Positions 7,848-19,575 are shown, counted from the stretch's first letter. The stretch is DNA of 64,000 bases from Micromonospora chaiyaphumensis (GCF_900091435.1 NZ_FMCS01000003.1:186001-250000); one strand, 5' to 3'. Notes: a model not told the origin generated them from the letters alone. Made by a program: numbers and translations.

Positions 7848-10376
7848 TCACGGAGTGCCGATGGCGGCGAGAACGTCCAGCCGGGCGGCCCGGCGGGCGG
7901 GCAGTAGCCCGGCGAGGAGGCCGGCGGCGAGGGCGACGGCCAGCACCAGGAGCAGCCGGCCGGCCGGCACCGCGAGCACGGTCGGGGCGTCCCGGCCCAG
8001 CGCCCGGACCGTGGCGGCGGCGAAACCGACGCCCAGCAGGATTCCCAGCACGCTGGCCAGCGCGGCGACCAGCACGGCCTCGCCGCGGATCATCCAGCGC
8101 AGCTGCCGGCGGGTCATTCCCACCGCGCGGAGCAGCCCGATCTCCGCGGTCCGCTCGGTGATCGAGAGGGCGAGGGTGTTGGTGATGCCGAGCAGTGCGA
8201 TCAGCACGGCCAGCATCAGCAGCACCGTCACCAGACCGAGCACCTGGTCGATCATCTGGGTCCGGCCGGCCACCGCGGCGGCCTGGTCGCGCAACTGGGC
8301 GGTCGGGGTCTCGGCCAGGGCCGCCTTGATCGCCCGCTCGGCGGCCGCGCGTCCGGTCCCCTCGGCGGTGCGGATGAGTACGCTCGCGTCCATTTCCTCG
8401 CTGTAGAGCCGGGCGAAGGTGTCCAGCGAGATGAGGTAGTCGGTGGAGAGCGCCCGGGCGTCCCCGTCCCTCAGCAGGCCGACCACCGGAAGGCTGCGGG
8501 TGCCGGCGCGGGAGAACGTCATGGGCAACTCGTCCCCGACGGCCAGGCCCCGATCCCGGGCCACGTGCTCGGCCAGCACGATGCCCCCGCCGTCCAGCGC
8601 CGCCAGGTTGCCGGCGGTGAAGTGCAGGGACGCCACCCGGGGCAGCGTCGCCGGGTCGACGGCGGTGAGGGCCTGGGTGGCCTCCCCGTCACGCCAGTGG
8701 CCGTAGCGCAGCCGGGACGCGACCGCCACCTCGGGCAGCCGGCTCACCCGGTCGTACACCATGGGGGAGAGGCCACCGAGCATCTCGTTGCGGGCGCTCT
8801 CCACGACGTGATCGGCAGTGATCACCTCGGCGTACGACTGGCGGACCGAGCTCTTGACCGAGGTGCCGAGGACGGCCATGAAGCTGATCAGCGCGAGCCC
8901 GAGGGCCAGCGCCAGGGCGGTCGCCGCGGTGCGTCGCGGGGTGCGGGCCGCCGACTCGTTCGCCAGCCGTCCGGTCACCCCGGCGGCGGCCAGGGGCCGG
9001 CCGACGAGGCGTACCAGGATCGGGGTGATGGCGGGGCCGAGCAGCGCGAGCCCGCCGACGGCGCCCAGCGCGGCGACGCCGAGCAGCGGGACGGGCGCGC
9101 CGGCGGCGAGCACCGCGGTGGTCGCGGCCAGACCGGCCGCGGCGGCCAGCGCGCCCGCGATCACCCGGAGCCGTCCGGTGCGGGCGGCGGCCGCGTCCCG
9201 CAGCGCCGCGACCGGCGCCACCGCCACGGCCCGACGGGCCGGACCGACCGCCGAGCCGACCGTGACGACAACACCCACGGCGAAGGCCACCAGGACGGTA
9301 CGGGCGGTCAGCACCAGCCCGCCCTCGGGCAGCGGTACGCCGAACGCCCCGGCCAGGTTCCGGATGCCGGTGGCGGCGGCGACGCCGAGGCCGAGGCCGA
9401 CGGTCGAGGCGGCGAGCCCGACCAGCAGCGCCTCGCCGAGGACGGAGCGCAGCACCTGCCCGCCGGTCGCCCCGGCGGCCCGCAGCAGGGCGAGTTCCCG
9501 GGTGCGCTGGGTGATGACGATGGAGAACGTGTTGGCGATCAGGAACGCGCCGACCAGCAGGGCCGCCGCCGCCAGTGCGAGCAGCACGAGTTGCAGCCAG
9601 CTGAGCTGGTCCCGGGCGGCGGCCGCGCCGGCGGCCGCGATGTCCCGGCTGGGGGTGACCTCGTAGCCGGCGCCGAGGGCGACGCTGATCCGGTCCCGCA
9701 GTTCGTCCGGGGCGACACCGGGTGCGGCGACCACCGCCACCTCGGAGACGGTGGAGCCGAGCCGCAGGAGGCGCTGCGCCGACGGGAGGGTGACCAGGGC
9801 GATCGTGCTGTTCGGCAGGCCGCCGCGGGCGCCGAACCCGGCCAGGCCGACCACCCGCAGCCGGCCGGTGTCGGTCGCCCGGACCGTGACGGTGTCGCCG
9901 AGGCCGATGCGGTGCGCACGGGCGGTGTCCTCGTCGATCACCACCTCGTCGTCGGCGGCCGGCGGCCGGCCGCTACGCACCGTGAACGCGCCGAGCGGCG
10001 GTGGCACCCAGGAGGCCAGCACGGACGGGCCGCTCGGCACGACGGCCGTGCCGTCCACCTCCAGCAGGCCCTGGCCCCGGACCTGCGGCCGGACGGCGGC
10101 CACGCCGGGCACCGCGGCGATCCGCTCCGGGAGGTTCGCCGGCAGCGGATCCCGGGTGACCTCCACGCCCATGGCGGAGTCGAAGGCGACCGCGTCGCGC
10201 ACGGTCAGGTCGACGCCGGCGGTCGCGGTGCGGAACTGGTCGTCCAGCAGCCGCCCGGAGGTGTCGGTGAGGATCAGGCTCCCGGTGGCGAAGGTGACGC
10301 CGAGGACGACCGCGAGCAGGGTCAGCGCAAGCCGGGCCCGGCGGGCCAGGGTGGTACGCAGGGTCAGGCGCCACAT
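7848..10376 (-). CDS. MacB/FtsX-type ABC transporter permease
   Basis: The protein has 842 residues. An N-terminal membrane anchor is followed by a large extracytoplasmic domain. Then come three membrane spans with the FtsX signature ('TRELALLRAAGATGGQV'), a central anchor, a second extracytoplasmic domain and a second FtsX domain ('TAEIGLLRAVGMTRRQLRWM'). This is the duplicated-FtsX layout of actinobacterial mechanotransmission-type exporters, which move lipids, peptides or antibiotics out of the envelope rather than acting as simple channels. The start ATG 10376 lies one base from the end of the ATPase stop, so the pair is translationally coupled. Confidence 0.9.
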   Translation of the reverse strand: MWRLTLRTTLARRARLALTLLAVVLGVTFATGSLILTDTSGRLLDDQFRTATAGVDLTVRDAVAFDSAMGVEVTRDPLPANLPERIAAVPGVAAVRPQVRGQGLLEVDGTAVVPSGPSVLASWVPPPLGAFTVRSGRPPAADDEVVIDEDTARAHRIGLGDTVTVRATDTGRLRVVGLAGFGARGGLPNSTIALVTLPSAQRLLRLGSTVSEVAVVAAPGVAPDELRDRISVALGAGYEVTPSRDIAAAGAAAARDQLSWLQLVLLALAAAALLVGAFLIANTFSIVITQRTRELALLRAAGATGGQVLRSVLGEALLVGLAASTVGLGLGVAAATGIRNLAGAFGVPLPEGGLVLTARTVLVAFAVGVVVTVGSAVGPARRAVAVAPVAALRDAAAARTGRLRVIAGALAAAAGLAATTAVLAAGAPVPLLGVAALGAVGGLALLGPAITPILVRLVGRPLAAAGVTGRLANESAARTPRRTAATALALALGLALISFMAVLGTSVKSSVRQSYAEVITADHVVESARNEMLGGLSPMVYDRVSRLPEVAVASRLRYGHWRDGEATQALTAVDPATLPRVASLHFTAGNLAALDGGGIVLAEHVARDRGLAVGDELPMTFSRAGTRSLPVVGLLRDGDARALSTDYLISLDTFARLYSEEMDASVLIRTAEGTGRAAAERAIKAALAETPTAQLRDQAAAVAGRTQMIDQVLGLVTVLLMLAVLIALLGITNTLALSITERTAEIGLLRAVGMTRRQLRWMIRGEAVLVAALASVLGILLGVGFAAATVRALGRDAPTVLAVPAGRLLLVLAVALAAGLLAGLLPARRAARLDVLAAIGTP

Positions 10377-10377
10377 G

Positions 10378-11154
10378 TCAGTTCCCTCCGGTGGCGGCGG
10401 GCGCGGTCAGGCGCGCCATGTGCGACAGGATGGCCGGAACCGTCGGCGCGTCGAGTTCGCCGTCGATCCGGCCGTCGGCGAGGAACACCACCCGGTCGGC
10501 GTACGCGGCGGCGTGGGGGTCGTGGGTGACCATCACGATGGTCTGCCCGAGCTCGTCGACGGCCTGCCGCAGGAAGCCGAGCAGCGTCTCGGCGGCCTGC
10601 GAGTCGAGGTTCCCGGTCGGCTCGTCGGCGAAGACGATCTCCGGGCGGGTGACCAGAGCGCGGGCCACCGCGACCCGCTGCTGCTGGCCGCCGGAGAGTT
10701 CCCCGGGCCGGTGCCGTGACCGGTCGGTCAGGCCGAGGGTGGCGAGCAGGTGGGCCAGGTGCTCGGCGTCGGGCCGGCGGCCGGCCAGGGTGAGCGGAAG
10801 GACGATGTTCTCCCGCGCGGTCAGGGTCGGCACCAGGTTGAAGGCCTGGAACACGAAGCCGATCCGGTCGCGGCGCAGCAGGGTGCGTTGCCGCTCGGTC
10901 AGCCGGCCGAGGTCGGTCCCGCCGAGCAGGATCTGCCCGGCGTCGACGGTGTCGAGGCCGGCCAGCGCGTGCATGAGCGTCGACTTGCCGGAGCCGGACG
11001 GACCCATGATCGCAGTGAACCGGCCGGCCGGGACGGACACGGTGACGCCGTCCAGGGCGCGGACGGCGGCGTCGCCGCGGCCGTAGGTGCGGACGACGTC
11101 GCGGGCCTGCACGGCGACGGTGGTGGCGGGTGCGGGGGCGGTGCTCATGGTCAT
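10378..11154 (-). CDS. MacB/LolD-type ABC transporter ATP-binding protein
   Basis: This is a 258-residue ABC ATPase. Walker A is G51-P-S-G-S-G-K-S, the signature is LSGGQQQRVAVARAL, and Walker B 'IVFADEPTGNLD' is followed by the switch His ('MVTHDPHAAAYADRVV'). The 'ALDGVTVSVPAGRFTAIMG' opening places it in the MacB/LolD/FtsE subfamily that partners FtsX-type permeases. A GGAG lies seven bases before ATG 11154. It is the second gene of the operon, 31 bases after the 43-residue microprotein and tightly coupled to the permease. Confidence 0.92.
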   Translation of the reverse strand: MTMSTAPAPATTVAVQARDVVRTYGRGDAAVRALDGVTVSVPAGRFTAIMGPSGSGKSTLMHALAGLDTVDAGQILLGGTDLGRLTERQRTLLRRDRIGFVFQAFNLVPTLTARENIVLPLTLAGRRPDAEHLAHLLATLGLTDRSRHRPGELSGGQQQRVAVARALVTRPEIVFADEPTGNLDSQAAETLLGFLRQAVDELGQTIVMVTHDPHAAAYADRVVFLADGRIDGELDAPTVPAILSHMARLTAPAATGGN

Positions 11155-11185
11155 CGGAAATCTCCTGGCGGATGCGTCCGGGGGC

Positions 11186-11317
11186 TCAGCGGGCGGTCCG
11201 CCGGTGCAGCGGGGTGCGGCTTGCGCGAACGGTCGCGGCGTGCCGGTCCCGGCGCAGCCGGCGGACCAGTTCGGCGCGCTCCAACTGGAACAGCTCGGCG
11301 GTGAGCAGGTGGTTCAT
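11186..11317 (-). CDS. 43-residue microprotein heading the ABC transporter operon
   Basis: A short open frame begins at ATG 11317 behind a strong GAGGAG Shine-Dalgarno. It encodes 43 residues with an amphipathic N-terminal helix ('MNHLLTAELFQLERAELVRR') and a very basic remainder (about 14 Arg/Lys/His in the last 26). It is 31 bases upstream of the ABC ATPase gene on the same strand. It lies downstream of a SARP-type repeat promoter, so it is probably the first gene of that operon. I do not know a named family. A regulatory or leader role for the transporter is possible, but only its location supports this. Confidence 0.6.
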   Translation of the reverse strand: MNHLLTAELFQLERAELVRRLRRDRHAATVRASRTPLHRRTAR

Positions 11318-11355
11318 GGCAGCTCCTCGGTCAGGTGCGGATCGGTGACGTGAGG

Positions 11356-11388
11356 AGAGTCGCCGGTCGCGCTGTCCGGACGCTGGCT
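11356..11388 (-). promoter_or_regulatory. SARP-type direct repeat and -10 of the microprotein/ABC operon
   Basis: Reading leftward, heptamers AGCCAGC (11388-11382) and GGACAGC (11377-11371) are separated by four bases (11-bp period). They are followed after 9 bases by GACTCT (11361-11356), a -10-like hexamer. The start of the microprotein lies 38 bases further on. The first heptamer matches the consensus only 5/7, so this is the weakest of the four sites. The spacing is identical to the other three. Confidence 0.5.
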
Positions 11389-11405
11389 GTCGATCCGGTG
11401 GGGGC

Positions 11406-11449
11406 GGACAGCGGATGGACAGGCGGCCGCCAGCCGCCGCGACCAGGCT
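11406..11449 (+). promoter_or_regulatory. SARP-type triple repeat and -10 of the atypical HMA gene
   Basis: Three heptamers lie at 11-bp period: GGACAGC (11406-11412), GGACAGG (11417-11423) and CGCCAGC (11428-11434, 5/7). CAGGCT at 11444-11449 follows after 9 bases. The ATG of the 79-residue HMA protein (11456) is six bases further, so transcription probably starts at the start codon (leaderless). Direct heptamers with 11-bp period about 8 bp from the -10 are the known arrangement of SARP activator sites. Confidence 0.6.
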
Positions 11450-11455
11450 GGCCGC

Positions 11456-11695
11456 ATGGTGGAACGGAACGAACCCGGGGGGCCGACGCGGGTGACAACC
11501 GTGCGGCTGCTGCCCGGCATGTGCCGGCGGTGCGTCCGCGCGGTCAGCGCGCGGGTGAGCGACCTGCCCGGAGTGGTGTCGCTGGAGTTCGACGTGGACG
11601 CCGGCGCGCTGCGGGTGGGCGGGGAGGTGGACCCGGCCGCCCTGCGCCGGGCCGGTCTGGTGGTGTGCCCGGACGGCCCGGACTGCTCCGGTTAG
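11456..11695 (+). CDS. Atypical heavy-metal-associated (HMA) domain protein
   Basis: This is a 79-residue soluble protein with the HMA beta-alpha-beta pattern. A strand 'VTTVRLLPG' leads to G21-M-C-R-R-C26, then an Ala/Val helix, 'LPGVVSLEFDVDAGALRVGG' and a second helix start 'VDPAALRRAGL'. The usual metal loop is G-M-x-C-x-x-C; here one residue between Met and the first Cys is missing. An extra Cys pair (C-P-D-G-P-D-C) sits at the C-terminus. Its 3' end overlaps the convergent SARP gene by four bases. A copper chaperone or metal-buffer role is inferred from fold and context; the altered loop may change metal preference. Confidence 0.7.
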   Translation: MVERNEPGGPTRVTTVRLLPGMCRRCVRAVSARVSDLPGVVSLEFDVDAGALRVGGEVDPAALRRAGLVVCPDGPDCSG

Positions 11696-14667
11696 CGGCC
11701 CGCCGCCAGGTCCGTTGCGGCTCGCCGGGCCGCGTCGGCCTCCTGCGGTCGCCCCGCGGCCGTCGCCGCGTCGGCCGCCAGGGACCAGAGCCGGCGCCGC
11801 GCCCACGGGAACTCCCGCTCCTGGAGCAGCTCCAGCGCGCGGCGGCACTCGTCCGCCGCGCCGGCCGCGTCGCCGTCCGCGTAGCGGATCCGGGCCCGGC
11901 CCCAGGCGGCCCAGGCCTGGCAGCGTGGGTTGCCGCTGCGGCGGGCGGTGTCGTCGGCCTCGGCGAGCATCGCCGTCACCCCGTCGATCTCGCCCCGGTC
12001 CAGCCGGGTGTGCGCGAGCTGCACGAGGGTGAACGCCGTCGCGTGGGGGGAGGGGTTGCGCCGCGCCTCGGCCGCCGCTTCCTCCAGCGTGGCGATCGCC
12101 TCGTCGGGCCGGCCGGACTCGCGCAGCGCGATGCCGAGGTGCGCCAGGATCCCGGCGGGCAGCAGCAGATCGCCCGCCTTCCGCGTCCACTCGAGGCTGC
12201 GGGTCCACTGCTCGGCGGACCGCTCGAAGGCGCCGGTCCGCAGGTCCAGCAGCGCTTCGACGTAGTGGACCGTCCCGTGCCACCAGGGGTCGTCGGTCTC
12301 GCCCCGCTCGCGGACCGCCTGGGCGACCATCGCCCGGTACCGGTCCGGGTCGCCGTCGTACTGGCCCTCCCACGCGACGACCAGCCGGGAAGTGGCGGTG
12401 TTGACCGGGTCGCCCAGGCGCTCGAACGCCACCACGCTGTCGCGGGCGGCGGCCCGGGTCTGCGCGGTGGGGTAGTAGACGCCGAGCAAACCGATCCGCT
12501 GCAGGGCGGCGGCCCGCGCGGCGGGCGTGGAGACGCCGGCGGCGAGCAGCGCGGTCAGGGCGCGCACCCCCTCGTACCGGGGGCCGTAGTTCCAGAACAG
12601 GAAGAGGGCGTCCGCCAGCCGCAGGCCGGCGTCGACCCCGTCGCGCCGGTCCAGGCAGCGGTCGATCGCGGCGCGGAAGTTGTCGTGCTCCTCGGTCAGC
12701 CGCGCCCAGGCGTCGGCGTCGGAGCGCGCGTGCGGTCCGTACCGCTCGGCGAGTTCGGTGAAGTGGGTGAGGTGCCGGTCGCGGGCCGGCTCCGTCTCGC
12801 CCGCCTCGGCGAGCCGGGCCGTGGCGTACTCCCGGATGGTGACCAGCAGCCGGAACCGCCCGGTGGTCGGGTCCGGCACCACGAGGGACCGGTCGACCAG
12901 GCGGAAGAGCAGGTCGAGGACGTCGTCGGCGGCCAGGCCGTCGAACGCGCAGACCTGCTCGGCGGCGGGCAGGTCCCAGCCGCCGCGGAACACCGCCAGC
13001 CGGCGCAGCAGCCGCCGCTCGGCATCGGAGAGCAGGTCGTGGCTCCAGTCGAGGGTGGCCCGCAGCGTGCGGTGCCGCGCCTCGCTGGTCCGCGCGCCCG
13101 CCGTGAGCAGCGCGAACCGGTCGTGCAGGCGCGCCGCGATCTCGGCGGGCGGCAGCGCCTTCACCCGCGCGGCGGCCAGCTCGATGGCCAGCGGCATGCC
13201 GTCGAGCTGGCGGCAGATGTCGGCGACCACCGGCGCCGTCGTCTCGTCGAGGACGAACCCGGGGCGCACCGCCCGCGCGCGATCGACGAACAGGGCCACC
13301 GCCGGGCTGTCGCCCAGTCCCGTGGGATCGGCCGGCCCGTCGGGTACGCCGAGCGGCGCCACCGCGAGTTGGGTCTCGCCGGGTACGGCCAGCGCCTCCC
13401 GGCTGGTGGTCAGCACGGTCACCGCCGGGCAGGCCGCGACGAGCTGCTCGACCAGTTCCGCGGCCTCGTCGATGACGTGCTCGCAGTTGTCGACCACGAG
13501 CAGGGTGCGGTCGGCGCCGAGCCAGGCCGCCAGCGCGGCGATCGCGGCCGGTCCCGGCCCGCCGGCGGGCACGCCGAGCTGAGCGGCGACCGCCTCGGGC
13601 AGGTCCGTCCCGCTCGGCAGGGCGGCCAGCCGGACCAGGTGCACCCGGTCGGCGAGGGCGTCGTCGACGTGGCGCGCCGCCTCGACAGCAAGGGTGGTCT
13701 TGCCGACGCCACCCGGCCCGGTCAGCGTCACCACCCGCGCCTCGCGCAGCCGGTCCAGGACGCGGTGCACGTCGTCCTGACGGCCGACGATCGAGGTGAG
13801 CCGGCGGGGCAGGTCGTCGCGTTGCGGCGCCCGGGGGATGGGGACCGGCGGCGGCGCCGTCCGGGCCGGCTCGGCCACGGGCGGGGCGGCCGGCGCCGGC
13901 ACCTGCTGGCGCAGGATCGCCTCGGCGAGCGCCTGGAGTTCGGGTGCCGGATCGATGCCCAGCTCGTCGGCGAGGCGGTGCCGCAGCGCGTGATAGGCGG
14001 TGATGGCCTGCGCCTGCCGTCCGCCCCGGTAGAGCGCCAGCATCAGCAGCCGGTGCAGCCGCTCGCGCAGCGGGTGGGTGACGACCAGTCGTTCCAGGTC
14101 GGCGACCGCCTCGGCCTGCCGGCCGGCGGCCAGCAGCAGCTCCAGGCGGTCCTCCACCGCGCCCAGCCGCAGCTCCTCCAGGCGGGCAGCCTCCGCGAGG
14201 GCCCACTCGGCGTCACCGACGTCGGCCAGGGCAGGCCCCCGCCAGAGCCGCAGCGCCTCGTCGAAGCGGGACAGCGCCGCGGCCGGCCCGTCGCCGGTGG
14301 TGGCGCCGCGTGCCGATTCCAGCAGCCGCTCGAAGCGGTACGCGTCCACCGCGTTCGCGGCGACCGCGAGCTGGTAGCCGGGGGCGCGGGTGACCAGCAG
14401 GTCGCCGCCGGCCCCGGCGGCCACCAGGGCGCGGCGCAACTTGGACACCCGCAGCTGCAGCGCGTTCGTGGCGTCGGCCGGGGGCTGCTCGCCCCACAGC
14501 GCGTCGGTCAGCGCGTCCGCCGAGACCACCCGGCCCGCGGCCAGGACCAGCCGGGCCAGCAGCGCGCGGACCGCCGGGGCGAGCGGCGTGGCGGGGCGGC
14601 CGGCCACCCGGAGCTCGACGGTGCCGAGCACCCCGAAGCTCACTATGGGCTCGCTGTCCCGGCTCAT
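11692..14667 (-). CDS. AfsR/SARP-family transcriptional regulator with NB-ARC ATPase and TPR domains
   Basis: The regulator has 991 residues. Residues about 10-95 form an OmpR-type winged-helix DNA-binding domain ('FGVLGTVEL...LLARLVLAAGRVVSADALTDALWG'). A BTAD domain follows to about 245. A Pro/Ala linker leads to an NB-ARC ATPase with Walker A 'GPGGVGKTTLAVE' near residue 312 and Walker B 'TLLVVDNCEHV'. The C-terminal third is TPR-like. ATG 14667 puts the DNA-binding domain at the N-terminus; the longer in-frame start at 14793 is not family-like. SARP proteins activate promoters that carry heptamer direct repeats. Four such sites flank this gene, all in front of metal or ABC genes, so it is the likely regulator of the locus. 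None is seen before its own gene. Confidence 0.9.
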   Translation of the reverse strand: MSRDSEPIVSFGVLGTVELRVAGRPATPLAPAVRALLARLVLAAGRVVSADALTDALWGEQPPADATNALQLRVSKLRRALVAAGAGGDLLVTRAPGYQLAVAANAVDAYRFERLLESARGATTGDGPAAALSRFDEALRLWRGPALADVGDAEWALAEAARLEELRLGAVEDRLELLLAAGRQAEAVADLERLVVTHPLRERLHRLLMLALYRGGRQAQAITAYHALRHRLADELGIDPAPELQALAEAILRQQVPAPAAPPVAEPARTAPPPVPIPRAPQRDDLPRRLTSIVGRQDDVHRVLDRLREARVVTLTGPGGVGKTTLAVEAARHVDDALADRVHLVRLAALPSGTDLPEAVAAQLGVPAGGPGPAAIAALAAWLGADRTLLVVDNCEHVIDEAAELVEQLVAACPAVTVLTTSREALAVPGETQLAVAPLGVPDGPADPTGLGDSPAVALFVDRARAVRPGFVLDETTAPVVADICRQLDGMPLAIELAAARVKALPPAEIAARLHDRFALLTAGARTSEARHRTLRATLDWSHDLLSDAERRLLRRLAVFRGGWDLPAAEQVCAFDGLAADDVLDLLFRLVDRSLVVPDPTTGRFRLLVTIREYATARLAEAGETEPARDRHLTHFTELAERYGPHARSDADAWARLTEEHDNFRAAIDRCLDRRDGVDAGLRLADALFLFWNYGPRYEGVRALTALLAAGVSTPAARAAALQRIGLLGVYYPTAQTRAAARDSVVAFERLGDPVNTATSRLVVAWEGQYDGDPDRYRAMVAQAVRERGETDDPWWHGTVHYVEALLDLRTGAFERSAEQWTRSLEWTRKAGDLLLPAGILAHLGIALRESGRPDEAIATLEEAAAEARRNPSPHATAFTLVQLAHTRLDRGEIDGVTAMLAEADDTARRSGNPRCQAWAAWGRARIRYADGDAAGAADECRRALELLQEREFPWARRRLWSLAADAATAAGRPQEADAARRAATDLAAGR

Positions 14668-14796
14668 CGCACTCCCGTCCGCCGCGGCGGACACCCGGGG
14701 CCCGCTTCCGGTCGCCCGGCGACCGCCCGGGCGGGCCCCATGGTACGTCCCGGCCATCGCCGGAACGATCATCCGAGCGGCGGTGACCTGCACCGA

Positions 14797-15867
14797 TCAG
14801 GCCGGGACCGCCGGTCGGGCCGGCGCCCGCCGCCGGTCCCCGGTCAGCCGGGCCGCCAACACCTCGGCGTCCCGGCCGACCCAGCCGAGCACCGCCGAGC
14901 CCCGGGCGCGTTGCCAGGGCAGGCCCAGGAAATACAGCCCCGGCCAGTCCGTCACGCCTTCCCGCTGAACGGGCGCGCCGGACGGGTCCAGCACCGGCAC
15001 CTCCAGCCAGGGATAGTGCGGGCGGAAACCGGTCGCCCAGACCACCGCGTCGACCCGCCGCCGCCCGCCGCCGGCGAACCGGACGTGGTCCCCCTCGGCG
15101 TCCACCACCCGACCGACCCGGTCCACCCGGCGCAGCAACCCGGCCACGTCGGTGCCGATGATCGGGTTCTGGGCGGCGATCCGGCGGCCCAGCCGGCTCT
15201 CCGGGCTCAGCCGCATGGTGCCCGACCGGGAGAACCACCAGAAGATGTCCCGGCCCAGCCAGCGCTGCGGCAGCACGGGGCCCAGGGTCGGCGCGGCGAG
15301 CGCCACCCGGCGGCCGTCGTCGGCGAGTTCGGCGGCGATCTGCACCCCGGTGTTGCCCCCGCCGACCACCAGGACATCGTGTCCCGGCAGCTGGCCGGAC
15401 CAGCGGTACCCGCTGCTGTGCACCTGCGCGACCCGCGGCGCGAGCTTGCGGGCCACGTCGGGGATCCGGGGCGTGTGGAACGCCCCGGCGGCGACCACCA
15501 CGCGCCGGGCGTCGAGCGTCCCGGACGAGGTGTCGACCGTGAAGCCGCCCGCCGCGCCGGGACGGACCGACGTGACCCGGCAGCCGAGCCGGACCGGTAG
15601 GGCGAAGTGCGCGGCGTACCGGGCCAGGTAGTCGGCGACCTCGTCCCTGCCGGGGTGCCCGTCCAGGTCGCCGGGGAAGGGCAGGCCCGGCAGGCCGGAG
15701 AACCGGCGCGGGGTGAACAGCGTCAGCGAGTCCCACCGCTGCCGCCAGGCGGCTCCGACGCGGTCGTGCGCGTCCAGGATCGCGAAGGGCACGCCGGCGC
15801 GGCGCAGGTGGTGGCCGAGCGCAAGCCCCGCCTGACCGCCCCCGACGATCACGGTGTCGAGATCCAT
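14797..15867 (-). CDS. FAD-dependent monooxygenase/oxidoreductase (FMO-like)
   Basis: This is a 356-residue flavoenzyme. The FAD-binding G9-G-G-Q-A-G motif is at the N-terminus. A second Rossmann motif 'LVVGGGNTGVQIA' lies near the middle for NADPH, and the 'WATGFRPHYPWL' segment corresponds to the FMO A-T-G-Y/F motif. Such proteins are annotated as flavin monooxygenases or CzcO-type proteins, the latter found with metal efflux systems. ATG 15867 lies 23 bases after the CopZ-like stop on the same strand, so the two form an operon driven by the SARP-type promoter at 16.15 kb. The substrate is unknown. Confidence 0.85.
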   Translation of the reverse strand: MDLDTVIVGGGQAGLALGHHLRRAGVPFAILDAHDRVGAAWRQRWDSLTLFTPRRFSGLPGLPFPGDLDGHPGRDEVADYLARYAAHFALPVRLGCRVTSVRPGAAGGFTVDTSSGTLDARRVVVAAGAFHTPRIPDVARKLAPRVAQVHSSGYRWSGQLPGHDVLVVGGGNTGVQIAAELADDGRRVALAAPTLGPVLPQRWLGRDIFWWFSRSGTMRLSPESRLGRRIAAQNPIIGTDVAGLLRRVDRVGRVVDAEGDHVRFAGGGRRRVDAVVWATGFRPHYPWLEVPVLDPSGAPVQREGVTDWPGLYFLGLPWQRARGSAVLGWVGRDAEVLAARLTGDRRRAPARPAVPA

Positions 15868-15890
15868 CGGTCCGTCTCCCCTCGTACCGG

Positions 15891-16088
15891 TCAGGCGACC
15901 TGGTGGCCGGCTTCGCCGATGGCGGCCACCACCGCGGCCCGGTCGGCGTCGCCGTCGACCCGGACGGTGCGGGTCGCCAGGTCCACGGCCACGGCGCGGA
16001 CCCCGGCGACCAGGCCGACCTCCTCCCGGATGGCGTCGACGCAGCGGCCGCAGCTGATCTTCGGCACAGAGAGCACGAGCTGGTTCAC
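15891..16088 (-). CDS. copZ: CopZ-like copper chaperone (HMA domain)
   Basis: This is a 65-residue protein consisting of one HMA domain. The metal-binding loop is I-S-C13-G-R-C16, followed by the conserved '[20 protein letters not shown]' strand pair and a C-terminal '[10 protein letters not shown]'. It would ferry Cu(I) to the neighbouring P1B ATPase. The start is GTG 16088 behind AAGGAG. It is divergent from the ATPase gene (16307) and shares an intergenic region in which both directions carry SARP-type heptamer repeats. Confidence 0.88.
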   Translation of the reverse strand: MNQLVLSVPKISCGRCVDAIREEVGLVAGVRAVAVDLATRTVRVDGDADRAAVVAAIGEAGHQVA

Positions 16089-16139
16089 GGTTCACTCCTT
16101 CGTCCGGCGGGCCGCCCTCCTGGTGGCCCGGCGGTTCGA

Positions 16140-16172
16140 ACCCTGCCGGGAGGCGCTGTCCGCGCCCTGTCG
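16140..16172 (-). promoter_or_regulatory. SARP-type direct repeat and -10 of the copZ-monooxygenase operon
   Basis: On the minus strand heptamers CGACAGG (16172-16166) and GGACAGC (16161-16155) are separated by GCGC (11-bp period). After exactly 9 bases comes CAGGGT (16145-16140), a good -10. The copZ start lies 51 bases downstream of it, with its own Shine-Dalgarno. The arrangement mirrors the one facing copA and the one facing the HMA gene. Confidence 0.65.
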
Positions 16173-16200
16173 CGTACGCCCGGAGGCGCCGACGGGTCGC

Positions 16201-16233
16201 GGACAGCGGGCGGACAGCGGCGGCGGCGAGCGT
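16201..16233 (+). promoter_or_regulatory. SARP-type direct repeat and -10 of the copA operon
   Basis: Two perfect copies of GGACAGC (16201-16207 and 16212-16218) are spaced at 11 bp. After 9 bases comes GAGCGT (16228-16233), a plausible -10. The copA start at 16307 has a separate GAGAGGAG Shine-Dalgarno. No CsoR- or CueR-type palindrome was noticed in this intergenic region. Confidence 0.65.
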
Positions 16234-16306
16234 GGCGTCACCGGCCGGCGAGGGCCGCCGGACCAGCGAGGGCGCCTGCGACGCCCGGTACGAGAGGAGC
16301 AGTGCG

Positions 16307-19546
<3,240 letters not shown>

Positions 19547-19575
19547 CCGACCCACGCCCTGGAAAGGAAAACACC

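Noticed and set aside
11335..15600. A 1421-codon open frame opposite the SARP and monooxygenase genes
   Set aside because: Its sequence is Arg/Gly/Pro-rich without domains and it is antisense to genes with clear domains. Long antisense frames are common in high-GC DNA.
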